From: Desulfosarcina ovata subsp. ovata
GTDB lineage: Bacteria > Desulfobacterota > Desulfobacteria > Desulfobacterales > Desulfosarcinaceae
Reading direction: 5' to 3'
Length of the DNA stretch: 64,000 nucleotides
Assembly (NCBI RefSeq): GCF_009689005.1
Contig: NZ_AP021879.1
Location: 248,001 to 312,000 of the forward strand
The notes beneath the pieces are model-generated. The model was not told the origin of the DNA. It ran no database searches and was given only the letters and a program-made list of their open reading frames with translations. Positions 8,089 to 15,382 of this stretch are shown here, piece after piece; within the stretch, counting starts at the first letter, position 1, and each line of letters begins with the position of its first letter. The position numbers and the translations under genes were made by a program.

Positions 8089-9095
8089 GTGCCCAGATAA
8101 ATCCGAATCGTTGGGATTCCACCACAAAGGAGGATGAAATTCGATGTTGTTACCCAGTGGGTGCAAGTCCCACATGAGTAAAGTTTAGCCAACAGCTCAT
8201 TAGCGAAATCCACAGGCAAAACCGGTAACGGAGGTCTGAAGCTGGATGGAGCGAGATTGCAGGCTCTGTATTGAGCCCCGAAAAATGTATAGCATAAGGC
8301 GGGGTGATTTCACCGACGCTCAGTAATATTTTTTTGCACTACGTGCTGGATGACTGGTTCGTCAAGACGGTCCAACCGCGCATGCGGGGTAAGTGTTTCC
8401 TGATCCGCTTCGCCGATGATTTTATCATTGGATTCCAATTGGAGACGGATGCCAGGCGACTGATGGAAGTGCTACCGAAGCGCTTTGAGCGGTACGCACT
8501 AACCCTTCATCCGCAAAAGACCCGACTGATCGCATTCGGAAGACCGGCGCGAGAAGCAAAGCCTCAAGGGACCTTTGATTTTCTTGGGTTTACCTTTTAC
8601 TGGGGCAAAAGCCTTAAGGGCAACTGGGTGATCAAAAAGAAAACCGCGCGCAAAAGGCGCAACCGCTTTATGCGCATGCTGTGGAGCTGGTGCAAGAAAA
8701 ACCGGCATGATCCCATAGGCGAGCAGCACGAAACGCTGTGCAGCAAGCTGAGGGGGTTTTATCAATATTTTGGGGTGAGGAGCAATTTCAAGGTGCTGGA
8801 GGTGGTGTACGAGTACGCCCAAAGAGCGTGGAGGCGCTGGCTCGGCAGACGGCACCGGGACGGGTATATCAGCCACAAGAAGTTCGATAATATTCTTGCT
8901 CGCTATCCCCTCCCACGCCCCCGAATCGTCCATAATATCTAAAGAACTTGCAGGGCGGCAAAGTTATGCGCCCATCGGGGTGTCGCCTGATGGGTTGACG
9001 GCTCGGTAAAAAGGGCCTGAATCGAAGAACCGTATGAGGGAAATCTTCACGTACGGGGAAGTGGGGAGGGCGCCGGGTAACCGGTGCCTTTACCC
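8089..9095 (+). mobile_element. Decayed group II intron with truncated maturase
   Basis: The 5' end GTGCCCAGATAA and the following domain I sequence (to about 8295) are typical of bacterial group II introns. The 3' end carries a domain V-like stem near 9027-9060 (GAACCGTATGAGG and CACGTACGG) and a domain VI-like stem to about 9095. The centre, from most of domain I to the start of the reverse transcriptase, is deleted, with the junction near 8295-8298. It can no longer splice or move by itself. Confidence 0.75.
8298..8942 (+). pseudogene. Group II intron reverse transcriptase/maturase, N-terminus missing
   Basis: The frame opens directly after a TAA at 8295 with GGVISPTLSNIFLHYVLD, which is reverse transcriptase block 4 (normally preceded by PQ). 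The active-site block follows as RFADDFIIGF, then the palm and thumb regions and the maturase X domain (GFTFYWGKSLKGNWVIKKKT, then LRGFYQYFGV). The N-terminal fingers (blocks 0-3, roughly 200 residues) are absent. The start GTG at 8304 is an accident of the deletion. The aspartate pair is kept, but without the fingers this is not a functional enzyme. Confidence 0.85.
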
Positions 9096-9227
9096 GGAAC
9101 ACAGGACCGGGCGGACGGCGGCATTTTTAAAAAAGCACTGTGCTTGCATGAATTTCATCATTGTTAGTCCGAATAGTTCGAACCATCCGCCCGGCCGGTG
9201 AAGCTGAGCGTTCTGCCTGTAAAGACC

Positions 9228-9256
9228 TTGACAAGTCGTACGTATTGGCGTACGTT
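9228..9256 (+). promoter_or_regulatory. Promoter and palindromic operator of the yefM-yoeB pair
   Basis: TTGACA at 9228-9233, 17-bp spacer, then TACGTT at 9251-9256. A perfect inverted repeat CGTACG-TATTGG-CGTACG (9237-9254) fills the spacer and the -10 region, a good candidate for autorepression by the YefM antitoxin. GAGGTGA upstream of 9283 is the ribosome site. Confidence 0.7.
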
Positions 9257-9282
9257 TTATGAAAAATACGTTGAGGTGACTT

Positions 9283-9525
9283 ATGCCGACTTTATCAGCC
9301 ACTGAGGCAAGATCGAAACTTTACCGTCTTATCGACCAAACCGCATTGTCCCATGAACCAATTGTAATTACAAGTAAAAGAGGCAATGCTGTTCTGCTAT
9401 CCGAGGACGATTGGCGGGCAATCCAAGAAACAATGTACCTGTTAAACATCCCAGGCATGCGCGAGTCAATTCGTGAAGGTTTGGCAACACCTGTCGAGGA
9501 TTGCAAAGAGGAACTCGATTGGTAA
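9283..9525 (+). CDS. YefM/Phd-family antitoxin
   Basis: An 80-residue antitoxin. The N-terminus (MPTLSATEARSKLYRLIDQT, with HEPIVITSKRGNAVLLSEDDW) is the conserved Phd/YefM DNA-binding fold, and the C-terminal acidic part binds the toxin. It acts as repressor of its own operon, and a palindrome overlaps the promoter just upstream. Its stop overlaps the toxin start by 7 bp, which couples translation. This is a cassette gene lying after the intron-split attC 6. Confidence 0.92.
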   Translation: MPTLSATEARSKLYRLIDQTALSHEPIVITSKRGNAVLLSEDDWRAIQETMYLLNIPGMRESIREGLATPVEDCKEELDW

Positions 9526-9785
9526 ATTACAAGGTCGTTTTTACAAAACAAGCACAAAAAGACGCGAAAAAATTATCCGCCGCCGGCCTCAAGACAAAGG
9601 CCGAAAATATTATCGAAATATTGCGGGAAAATCCTTATCAGACCCCTCCTTTCTATGAAAAACTTGTAGGCGATTTAGCTGGCGCATATTCCCGTCGTAT
9701 AAACATTCAACACCGACTGGTCTATGAGGTTATCGAAGACCAAAAGATTGTAAAAGTTATCCGTATGTGGACACATTATGAATAG
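9519..9785 (+). CDS. YoeB/Txe-family mRNA interferase toxin
   Basis: An 88-residue RelE-superfamily toxin that cleaves mRNA on the ribosome. It shows VNYKVVFTKQAQKDAKKL at the N-terminus, then GDLAGAYSRRINIQHRLVYEV, which contains the catalytic arginine and histidine, and the terminal VIRMWTHYE with the histidine-tyrosine pair characteristic of YoeB. I place the start at TTG 9519, which overlaps yefM by 7 bp and matches the family's start; a TTG at 9501 would add six residues. Confidence 0.9.
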   Translation: MVNYKVVFTKQAQKDAKKLSAAGLKTKAENIIEILRENPYQTPPFYEKLVGDLAGAYSRRINIQHRLVYEVIEDQKIVKVIRMWTHYE

Positions 9786-9788
9786 CAA

Positions 9789-9921
9789 GGCAGAACCCGT
9801 CATTTAAGTGAGACCGGGAAAAGCTGTGCCGCTTTTTGCAGGCATTCTTTAACAGATTTTCCAACTTTATAAAGATACGTCTTCGGTTATCGTTTCCCGT
9901 CCCCTTAATTTTTCGTTCGCA
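9789..9921 (+). other. attC site 7
   Basis: R''-like CAGAACC near 9791-9797, left arm TTAAGTGAGACCGGGAAA (9804-9821), right arm TTTCCCGTCCCCTTAA (9893-9908) complementary with a small bulge, and R' CGTTCGCA (9914-9921). The next cassette gene originally started at 9935. Confidence 0.65.
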
Positions 9922-9949
9922 ACAGAAAAATACTATGGTAAATTTAAAG

Positions 9950-11536
9950 GTAAACGGTCACGGGGCTATTAGCTGAAGAGAGGCTTAGATCCAACTCACA
10001 TCAACAGAGATGCCTGCAAAGTAACATTCCAGGCATTCGACCAGAAACGGGAATGTGGCTTTATCTCTCAGTCGGCAGGTTTCTTTTACAGACAAGATTC
10101 GTTCGACCCAGCGGTTGCCTTTGTCGCTTTGCGTTCCCAGACTACATTTGCGCCATAGCACGCCAAAGCGCAGAGAGCGTTCGGCACGGTTGTTGGTGGG
10201 TTCGACGCCATCATGTTCGAGAAAGGTCCACAATGCGTCAATTTCTCGTATTATTTGCCTGGCCAGGCGTCCGGCATCATCGGTGTCGTCTTCAAAAAGG
10301 CTGAGGATGAGCAACAAGGAGTTATAAAAACGCTCCCATTTTAAAGGTGGCGGTTTGTTTTTTGAAAATTCGATCAGGGTATTCAAATGTGCCAAAATTA
10401 ACTTGCCGCCTCGCCTTTCGTTGAGTTTTCTACTCTCGATTAACGCCTTGGCCTTTCGGATCAAATGGGCCAGGCAGGTTTGCCGGCCATGGACCCATTT
10501 GCAATAAAGGCCATAACCGTCGCTGATCAAGATGCCTTTCCAGTCGGCGATCAGTTCGAGAAAGGCCTGTTTGGATCTTTTCGGATCGATGCGGAAAAAG
10601 GCCACCATCGTATTGACCATTACCCAGAGCCATTGCAGATTGTGTTTTTCAAACCAGCTGGTTTCATCGATGAAGTTGCACTCACTGCTGCGGGCCACCT
10701 GGCCGATACGCTCATAGGTGGAGGCAATGGCCTCGGAAGCGCGGTCGATAACCTTTTGGATCGTGCCGGTGGCGATTTTGATATCAAACACGGAGTGGAC
10801 CAGTTGCTGCACATTTCTCCGACTCATGGCCTTGATGCCACTCAGTTCGGCGATAAACGCACAAAACCGCGGGCCGTAGCCGGTGCTAAACGCCTCCGGA
10901 ACCTGTGCTTTGACAATCTTGCCGCACCGAGGGCATTGACCTTGGTGCAGAACAAAATGGGTGATGTCCATCTCGATTTCAGGCAATTCGATATGTTGGT
11001 GAGTATGAAAGGGTCGCAGATTATCCCAATCTGATGAATGGAGACCGCAACCGCAGCACTTGGGCATCACATTTTGAGTATTGTTGGGCGTTAGCAGCAT
11101 TTGCCCATGCCCCGGGTGTCCTTTTTGTCCGCCCGGTTTGCGCTCGCCTTTGGGCTTTTCGCGTTTGGGTTTGTTATAGGGCGGATCGGATGAGGGCGGT
11201 TTGCTGGAGTTGGTCGAGTTTTGGCGTTTTTGCTTTTCAAGCTTCTCGTTGTTTTTCTCCAGCTTGTCGTTTTGAGTTTTAATCGCCCGCAGCTCATCTT
11301 CCAGAGAAACGATGTACTGGCGTACCGGTTCAGCAGTAGCTTGCCAATCGGCATCTGAAATGGGTCTATCGGACTTCATGAAAAGCACGATAGCATACCA
11401 GAAATGGAAAGTCTAGATATTTTTAATTATTTCAACAAGTTATTGATTTTGTATGGGAATGTTGAAATTACGAGAGGTTAGCGGAGCGAAAAAAGTGCGC
11501 CGGATTGAGCGCCCAATATACCCCGTGAACGCTTAC
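9950..11536 (-). mobile_element. IS66-family element, copy 2 (inverted)
   Basis: A 1587-bp element of the same length and nearly the same sequence as 4186-5772 but in opposite orientation, with ends GTAAACGGTCACGGGG at 9950 and the complement of GTAAGCGTTCACGGGG at 11536. It is flanked by an exact 8-bp duplication ATTTAAAG (9942-9949 and 11537-11544). This duplication differs from that of copy 1, so both arose by separate insertions. Confidence 0.93.
9985..11379 (-). CDS. IS66-family transposase (TnpC type), second copy
   Basis: A 464-residue transposase matching the copy at 4343-5737 except for a handful of substitutions, for example KCCGCG instead of ECCGCG, CPRCG instead of CPGCG, SWFEKHN instead of SWFKKHN, DGYGLY instead of DGYRLY, and PFLVE instead of PFIVE. 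All catalytic motifs (NFIDETSWF, LISDGYGLY, PTNNRAERSLRF) are kept and the frame is open, so this copy may also be active. The alternative GTG start would be at 11388. Confidence 0.92.
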   Translation of the reverse strand: MKSDRPISDADWQATAEPVRQYIVSLEDELRAIKTQNDKLEKNNEKLEKQKRQNSTNSSKPPSSDPPYNKPKREKPKGERKPGGQKGHPGHGQMLLTPNNTQNVMPKCCGCGLHSSDWDNLRPFHTHQHIELPEIEMDITHFVLHQGQCPRCGKIVKAQVPEAFSTGYGPRFCAFIAELSGIKAMSRRNVQQLVHSVFDIKIATGTIQKVIDRASEAIASTYERIGQVARSSECNFIDETSWFEKHNLQWLWVMVNTMVAFFRIDPKRSKQAFLELIADWKGILISDGYGLYCKWVHGRQTCLAHLIRKAKALIESRKLNERRGGKLILAHLNTLIEFSKNKPPPLKWERFYNSLLLILSLFEDDTDDAGRLARQIIREIDALWTFLEHDGVEPTNNRAERSLRFGVLWRKCSLGTQSDKGNRWVERILSVKETCRLRDKATFPFLVECLECYFAGISVDVSWI

Positions 11537-11914
11537 ATTTAAAGTATAAAAAATGCTGGGTTTCGGTAAATGGCGATTATTATCAGATTATGTTTGATAA
11601 TGATCTCGATGAGCCTGACAATTATGACGACATTGATGAGGTGGTAAATTCAATAGGTCCATATTTTCTCGTTCAATTTAATTACGAGTTTCCCGGAAAA
11701 GAGTGTCACATCGAAAGTGATGATGAACATTTGACCGGCCATTACATTGTAAATAGTGTTGTTATAGGTCATCGTACATTTACAATCAAATATGGAGCAA
11801 ATGATAAATTTGTCATCAATGTTGAGTTTGATGCTACTGATCAAGAACGACAAGACCTCATAAATGCATCTAAAGATATGTTTTTAAATGTACTGCAAAT
11901 TACGGACTGATAAA

Positions 11915-12044
11915 TTGCGAACCTGTTGCTTAAGTGGGACCGGGAGTTACGGTGCCATTTTGAACAGATGGCACTGCTTGAAACTACGAGGCTTTTTGGA
12001 TCTTCGGCTGTGCCTTTTCCCGGCCCCTTAGCATGGCGTTGGAG
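11915..12044 (+). other. attC site 8
   Basis: R'' GCGAACC (11917-11923), left arm GCTTAAG-TGGGACCGGGA, right arm TTTCCCGGCCCC-TTAGC, and R' GGCGTTGGAG (12035-12044). The arms pair with small bulges. A group II intron begins at the outer edge of the R' box. Confidence 0.75.
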
Positions 12045-12880
12045 TGCGACACGATGTCGCACAATTGGCTGATTGGCAAGGCCGTCACGGTGCCTTGACC
12101 AATCCCAGCATTCCCCTGCTGGTACCCTAGGAGGCATGCTTGCTGCGCGTGCAGTTGGTATGGAGCCCTTTTCGACAATGTACCAAATCCCGCGTTTGCG
12201 GGAGGGGTGGAAACCGTGAGGTGGATACCTTCCTGGAAGCCTCATCCGGGTAAGGGCTAGGGTTGGAATGATAGGGTTAATGTAATGTGAATGCCGTCAA
12301 GCATCGTCAACGAGAACAAGCCAAAGAGGCTGGCAGGCTTGGACCAAACGGTATCGCGGTCAGGTTATGGGTTTCCTAACTGCCCATACGGGGATGTTGT
12401 GCCGCCGGTGTAGAAGGCAAACCTAAGTCACTCGCAAATTGGCAATTGTGTGGAACGTGGAAACCCCGTATCTCCGCCGGGATGTATCCGGCAGGCGAAA
12501 CCGCAAGGCACGCTGTTGGGGATGCGGGCGTAAGAAGCAGGAAAAAGCGAATGCCGGTCTGTAATGGATCGGATACGGGTTCGAACTTGGCCCGGCCCGA
12601 AAGGGAGCTAACGTCCTGCAGGTGTTCCATCGCGTGAAAACTGGGAGAACCGCATTCATGAAGGAAAGCAAATGACGGCGTCTATGTAGACAGCTGATGC
12701 GCCTTCAAGCCCATGGGCATTGTGGCTGTCAGTAAGTATCGCGAAGTCGGAGTCGTTTTATTAACCCCGGCGGGTGGTCTCACAAAGGCTGGCCTTTCGG
12801 AATGCTTGAGCCGTATGACGGGAAACTGTCACGTACGGTTCTGAGGGGGCCTGGGGATGGCAACATCCCCCGGCTACCCG
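12044..12880 (+). ncRNA. ORF-less group II intron RNA
   Basis: The 5' end GTGCGACACGATG starts at 12044. A perfect 34-nt domain V is at 12808-12841 (GAGCCGTATGACGGGAAAC and CTGTCACGTACGGTTC), followed by a domain VI hairpin (GGGGATGGCAACATCCCC) and the end GGCTACCCGA near 12880. Domain I-IV sequence such as AAAGCGAATGCCGG and GAGCTAACGTCCTG is clear. No reverse transcriptase remains: the frame expected near 12658 breaks down at once, and domain IV is short. It could splice only with maturase supplied elsewhere. Small reading frames here are not genes. Confidence 0.8.
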
Positions 12881-12929
12881 ATCCCTAAACAAAACTGCGT
12901 TTTAATGATGCTTGCCATGCGTATTAAAT

Positions 12930-12970
12930 TTCTGTATTATTATAAGTTAGTTAAACTTATATTTAGGAGA
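12930..12970 (+). promoter_or_regulatory. Promoter/operator and ribosome site of the DUF433 pair
   Basis: The AT-rich segment contains an inverted repeat ATAAGTT-AGTTA-AACTTAT at 12942-12960, overlapping a plausible -10 TATTAT (about 12935-12940), and AGGAGA at 12965-12970 just before the ATG at 12976. The palindrome is a candidate site for autorepression. Confidence 0.5.
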
Positions 12971-12975
12971 ATAGC

Positions 12976-13212
12976 ATGTCGACAATTGCAAGAATTACCT
13001 TCGATTCAAGGGTAATGGGAGGCAAACCTTGTATTCGTGGTATGCGGGTAACAGCCGGTACAATTGTAGGATTAGTGGCATCGGGCCACAGCAAGGAAAA
13101 AATATTGAATCTTTATCCTTATCTTGAATCTGAAGATATTGACGAAGCCCTTGCTTATGCTGCCTGGCGTGTCGAGGAGATTGATATCCCGCTTATACAG
13201 GAATCTGCATGA
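12976..13212 (+). CDS. DUF433-family antitoxin
   Basis: A 78-residue DUF433 protein. The hallmark MGGKPCIRGMRVTAGTIVGLVASG is shown in its two parts GGKPCIRGMRVT and GTIVGLVASG, followed by LYPYLESEDIDEALAYAAWR. These proteins have a winged-helix-like fold and act as the antitoxin and DNA-binding partner of DUF5615 PIN-like toxins. The stop overlaps the start of the toxin gene by 4 bp. Strong AGGAGA ribosome site. Confidence 0.9.
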   Translation: MSTIARITFDSRVMGGKPCIRGMRVTAGTIVGLVASGHSKEKILNLYPYLESEDIDEALAYAAWRVEEIDIPLIQESA

Positions 13213-13577
13213 AATTTCTGATAGATATGAATCTTTCCCCTCAGTGGGTATCTGTGTTTGAAGATGCCGGCTGGGAAGCCCAACATTGGTCGTCTATTGG
13301 AAAACCAAATGCGCCTGACCAAACAATTTTTGAATATGCCAAGTCCAATGGATATGTCATTTTTACACACGACTTGGATTTTGGCACCATACTCGCTGCA
13401 ACGAATACGGATTTTCCAAGCGTCATTCAAATTAGGATCCAGGATGTAACGCCTGAACATTTATCCGGTTATATCATTTCTGCGATACATCAGTTTGAAA
13501 AGCATCTCGATGAAGGGGCTTTGATTACCATTGATGAAAAGAAATCTAGAGCTCGCATCCTTCCTCTTCGCAAATAA
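13209..13577 (+). CDS. DUF5615 PIN-like toxin
   Basis: A 122-residue protein of the DUF5615 group, PIN-like nucleases thought to act as toxins. MKFLIDMNLSPQWV contains the first acidic active-site residue, GKPNAPDQTIFEYAKSNGYVIFTHDLDFG (parts APDQTIFEYA and FTHDLDFG) the next acidic residues, and PSVIQIRIQDV the core strand. It is translated with the upstream DUF433 antitoxin through a 4-bp overlap. The pair behaves as a further toxin-antitoxin cassette. Confidence 0.9.
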   Translation: MKFLIDMNLSPQWVSVFEDAGWEAQHWSSIGKPNAPDQTIFEYAKSNGYVIFTHDLDFGTILAATNTDFPSVIQIRIQDVTPEHLSGYIISAIHQFEKHLDEGALITIDEKKSRARILPLRK

Positions 13578-13593
13578 ACAAATTGCCTTTTGG

Positions 13594-13716
13594 CAGAACC
13601 ACCAGTTTCACCAGAGCGCAGGGGCCGAGGCATTTTTGAGATGCATTGTTCCCCTAAAATCTTATTCATTTTTAAAGGATTTTCTATCCATCCCTGCGCC
13701 CTGGTGAACTGAAACG
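13594..13716 (+). other. Degenerate attC-like site 9
   Basis: GCAGAACC near 13593 could be R''. Arms TTCACCAGAGCGCAGGG (13607-13623) and CCCTGCGCCCTGGTGAA (13692-13708) pair with one mismatch. No GTT R' box follows: the sequence runs straight into a palindrome cluster at 13716. It is probably the last, damaged attC of the array. Confidence 0.45.
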
Positions 13717-13879
13717 ATGGCGTGGCGCTTCGCGCCACGCCATCGGGCTGCGGATTGCCATCCGCTTGATGGCTGTCGCTACGCGCCAGCCATCAAGCGG
13801 GTGCAGCGGACAGAACCGCCACCTAATCGTGTCGCTACGCGACACATTAGGCGGCGAACCTGCCGCTGATCCGCAGCCC
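13716..13879. repeat. Cluster of nested palindromes
   Basis: Hairpin 1 at 13716-13744 has perfect 13-bp arms and a TTC loop. An 11-bp outer inverted repeat GGGCTGCGGAT/ATCCGCAGCCC at 13745-13755 and 13869-13879 encloses hairpin 2 (13763-13799, 13-bp arms) and hairpin 3 (13822-13851, CCTAAT and GTGTCGC arms). The tips of hairpins 2 and 3 both contain TCGCTACGCG. The layout could fold as a multi-branched structure in RNA or single-stranded DNA. No gene is present. Confidence 0.75.
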
Positions 13880-13901
13880 GTTAACTTTTGAAAAAACAAC
13901 C

Positions 13902-14412
13902 ATGCCAGAATCATTAATAATTGATTTGTCACATACCAAACCTGAAAATAAAGTTCTTGGATTTAGCGGTAGCCCAAGGAAAAAATGGCAATTCAGATAT
14001 ATTGTTAAAAACCATCATTTCAGGAGTTAAACAACTTAGTATTCCTGCAACAACATGGAACTTAACTGATGTACAATTCAAGGGGTGTATTGGGTGCGAA
14101 CAGTGCAGAAAAACAAAAATATGCACAGGATTAATTGACGGCATGACATCACTATACGCAAAACTGTATTCATCAAAAGGTTTGGTATTGGTATCTCCAA
14201 CCCACAATTACAATATCACATCTTGGATGAAAGCGTTCATTGATCGTCTTTATTGCTTTTATACATTTGAGAACAATAGGCCGCGAAGTTGGTCCAGCCA
14301 ACTTGGAAATCAAAATAGAAAGGCCGTTGTTGCAGCAATATGCGAGCAAGAATCTGTTGAGGATATGGGCTTTACGTTGGAGGCAATGAAAGCCCCACTT
14401 AAACAGAAATGA
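13902..14412 (+). pseudogene. NADPH-dependent FMN reductase-like flavoprotein, frameshifted
   Basis: The natural start at 13902 reads MPESLIIDLSHTK, then VLGFSGSPRK, the flavodoxin-fold phosphate loop for FMN. The frame is then lost in an A-run at about 13980-13986 (one extra A) and continues in another frame as NGNSDILLKTIISG, CIGCEQCRKTKIC, VLVSPTHNYNITSWMKAFIDR and AVVAAICEQESVEDMGF. The CxxCxxxxxC pattern matches iron-sulfur flavoproteins. It ends early at 14412 after KAPLKQK, with the C-terminal dozens of residues missing. Inactive unless the A-run is a sequencing error. Confidence 0.8.
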
Positions 14413-14434
14413 TTTAACAACTTACGAAATTATA

Positions 14435-14854
14435 ATGCTTTACGCTTACAGGTGGCAAGTCAAACTTTTTTTCGCTTCATAAAAAGAACCTTCAAGGGAA
14501 TTCACTTAATGAGCCAATCTCCTCATGGCGTACAGATACAATTCTACTTGTATATGATTGCTTATCTATTGTTATTATCATTCAAACAAGATACGGAAAT
14601 AATAAGCAGAGAAAATGAAAAAGATGAGCATGAATCTGAAGAAAATAATAAGAACGAAACCTTGCTAACTTCATCTTCATGCTCCAATTCAAATGCAAAA
14701 GACCATATGTTTGCGGGTTAGTAACTCTTCTTGGAGAAAAATTAAAACAGTTTTATAAAATTGGTATTCACTGGTTATTAGCAGTAAAAAATAATTTGTT
14801 AGAAATATTTGATGTGAATATCGCCAAAGTTATTGCTCAATACTCTTATCAATG
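14435..14854 (+). pseudogene. Transposase C-terminal remnant
   Basis: Pieces of one transposase occur in changing frames: YAYRWQVKLFF at 14439, then FFRFIKRTFKGIHLMS and HGVQIQFYLYMIAYLLLLSFKQ from 14452, then PYVCGLVTLLGEKLKQFYK and NNLLEIFDVNIAKVIAQYS near 14703-14854. The YRWQ...F-x-x-K motif is the glutamate-region signature of IS4/IS1634-type DDE transposases with the acidic residue altered. At least two frameshifts, no 5' part and no terminal repeats are found, so it is dead. Confidence 0.7.
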
Positions 14855-15382
14855 AATGTGCCGAACAGTATTGATGACATGCATACTTATAGTCTGAATG
14901 ATCATGCCGCCTTCATTCTGCAGGTCGGTTGCGGTCATTGCGGAGAGCATGCAGCCGTCAGTTTTGCGATTCTCTGCGCGCTGCATGGGGGCGGGATGTC
15001 TGCGCTGCTCGGCTCCATCGTCAAGAGCGGCAATGCGAACATTGACCACGCCTTTGTGGTCGGTGGTCTGAGACCACGCGAGATCATCGAGACCACTATC
15101 CGCAGCTCGAGGAACAGTAGCGGGTCGGTGGGAGAGGCCATCGATGTCTGGAATCTTCGCGATGCCCTTACCGATGCCGGCGCTGGCACCGATGGCTATG
15201 TCTGCGACCCGTATCTCGACCCCAGCCAGATTGCCCAGACGGCACGTGCGCTTCTGGCCTCACTGAATAGCTCCAGGCGGCGATCAAGGCACAAAGATAC
15301 TGATTTTCTCTGGTATGGCGATGTTTTTCCGGCAACACCAGCGCTGTCACGCACAACTGTGGCGAGCGTCAGAAATGTTTAA
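14852..15382 (+). CDS. Protein with a possible Cys/His/Asp papain- or transglutaminase-like site
   Basis: A 176-residue protein. VGCGHCGEHAAVSFAIL (Cys about residue 31), ANIDHAFVVGG (His about 68) and YVCDPYLDP (Asp about 112) occur in the order Cys-His-Asp. This is the arrangement of papain-fold cysteine proteases and transglutaminase-like enzymes, including secreted bacterial effectors with CGEHA motifs. Assignment rests on these motifs only. It has no signal peptide. The next gene starts within its stop codon (TAATG), so the pair is translationally coupled. It may act as a toxin or effector with its partner, but this is inference. The 5' end overlaps the transposase remnant, so the N-terminus may be incomplete. 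Confidence 0.5.
   Translation: MNVPNSIDDMHTYSLNDHAAFILQVGCGHCGEHAAVSFAILCALHGGGMSALLGSIVKSGNANIDHAFVVGGLRPREIIETTIRSSRNSSGSVGEAIDVWNLRDALTDAGAGTDGYVCDPYLDPSQIAQTARALLASLNSSRRRSRHKDTDFLWYGDVFPATPALSRTTVASVRNV

Larger units (their letters stand above)
8071..9216 (+). other. attC site 6, split by a group II intron
   Basis: R'' CATAAC at 8071-8076 with following CAGCTTTC (8079-8086), and on the far side of the intron CCGGGCGGA (9107-9115), TCCGCCCGG (9186-9194), GAAGCTG and R' GCGTTCT (9209-9214). Joined without the intron these form a complete attC: AAC pairs with GTT, CAGCTTTC with GAAGCTG (one bulge), and the inner 9-bp arms pair perfectly. Confidence 0.65.
9935..11910 (+). pseudogene. Acidic protein of unknown function, split by IS66 copy 2
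   Basis: Removing IS66 copy 2 with one target duplication joins 9935-9949 to 11545-11910 and restores a 126-residue frame beginning MVNLKYKKCWVSVNGDYY. The IS sits just 15 bp after the ATG. The rest is soluble and acidic (DNDLDEPDNYDDIDE) with a beta-rich centre. I recognise no family. A frame starting at 11590 (106 residues) remains open downstream of the IS, but without the natural start and promoter. The gene starts 14 bp after attC 7 and ends just before attC 8, so it is a complete cassette. Confidence 0.75.

Noticed and set aside
4178..11544. The two inverted IS66 copies as a composite transposon carrying the genes between them.
   Set aside because: Each copy has its own, different 8-bp target duplication (AAATCGTT and ATTTAAAG), and the duplication does not match between the outer ends, so the copies inserted independently.
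12376..12671. Small open frames within the second group II intron.
   Set aside because: They overlap conserved intron RNA sequence, on both strands, and resemble no maturase.
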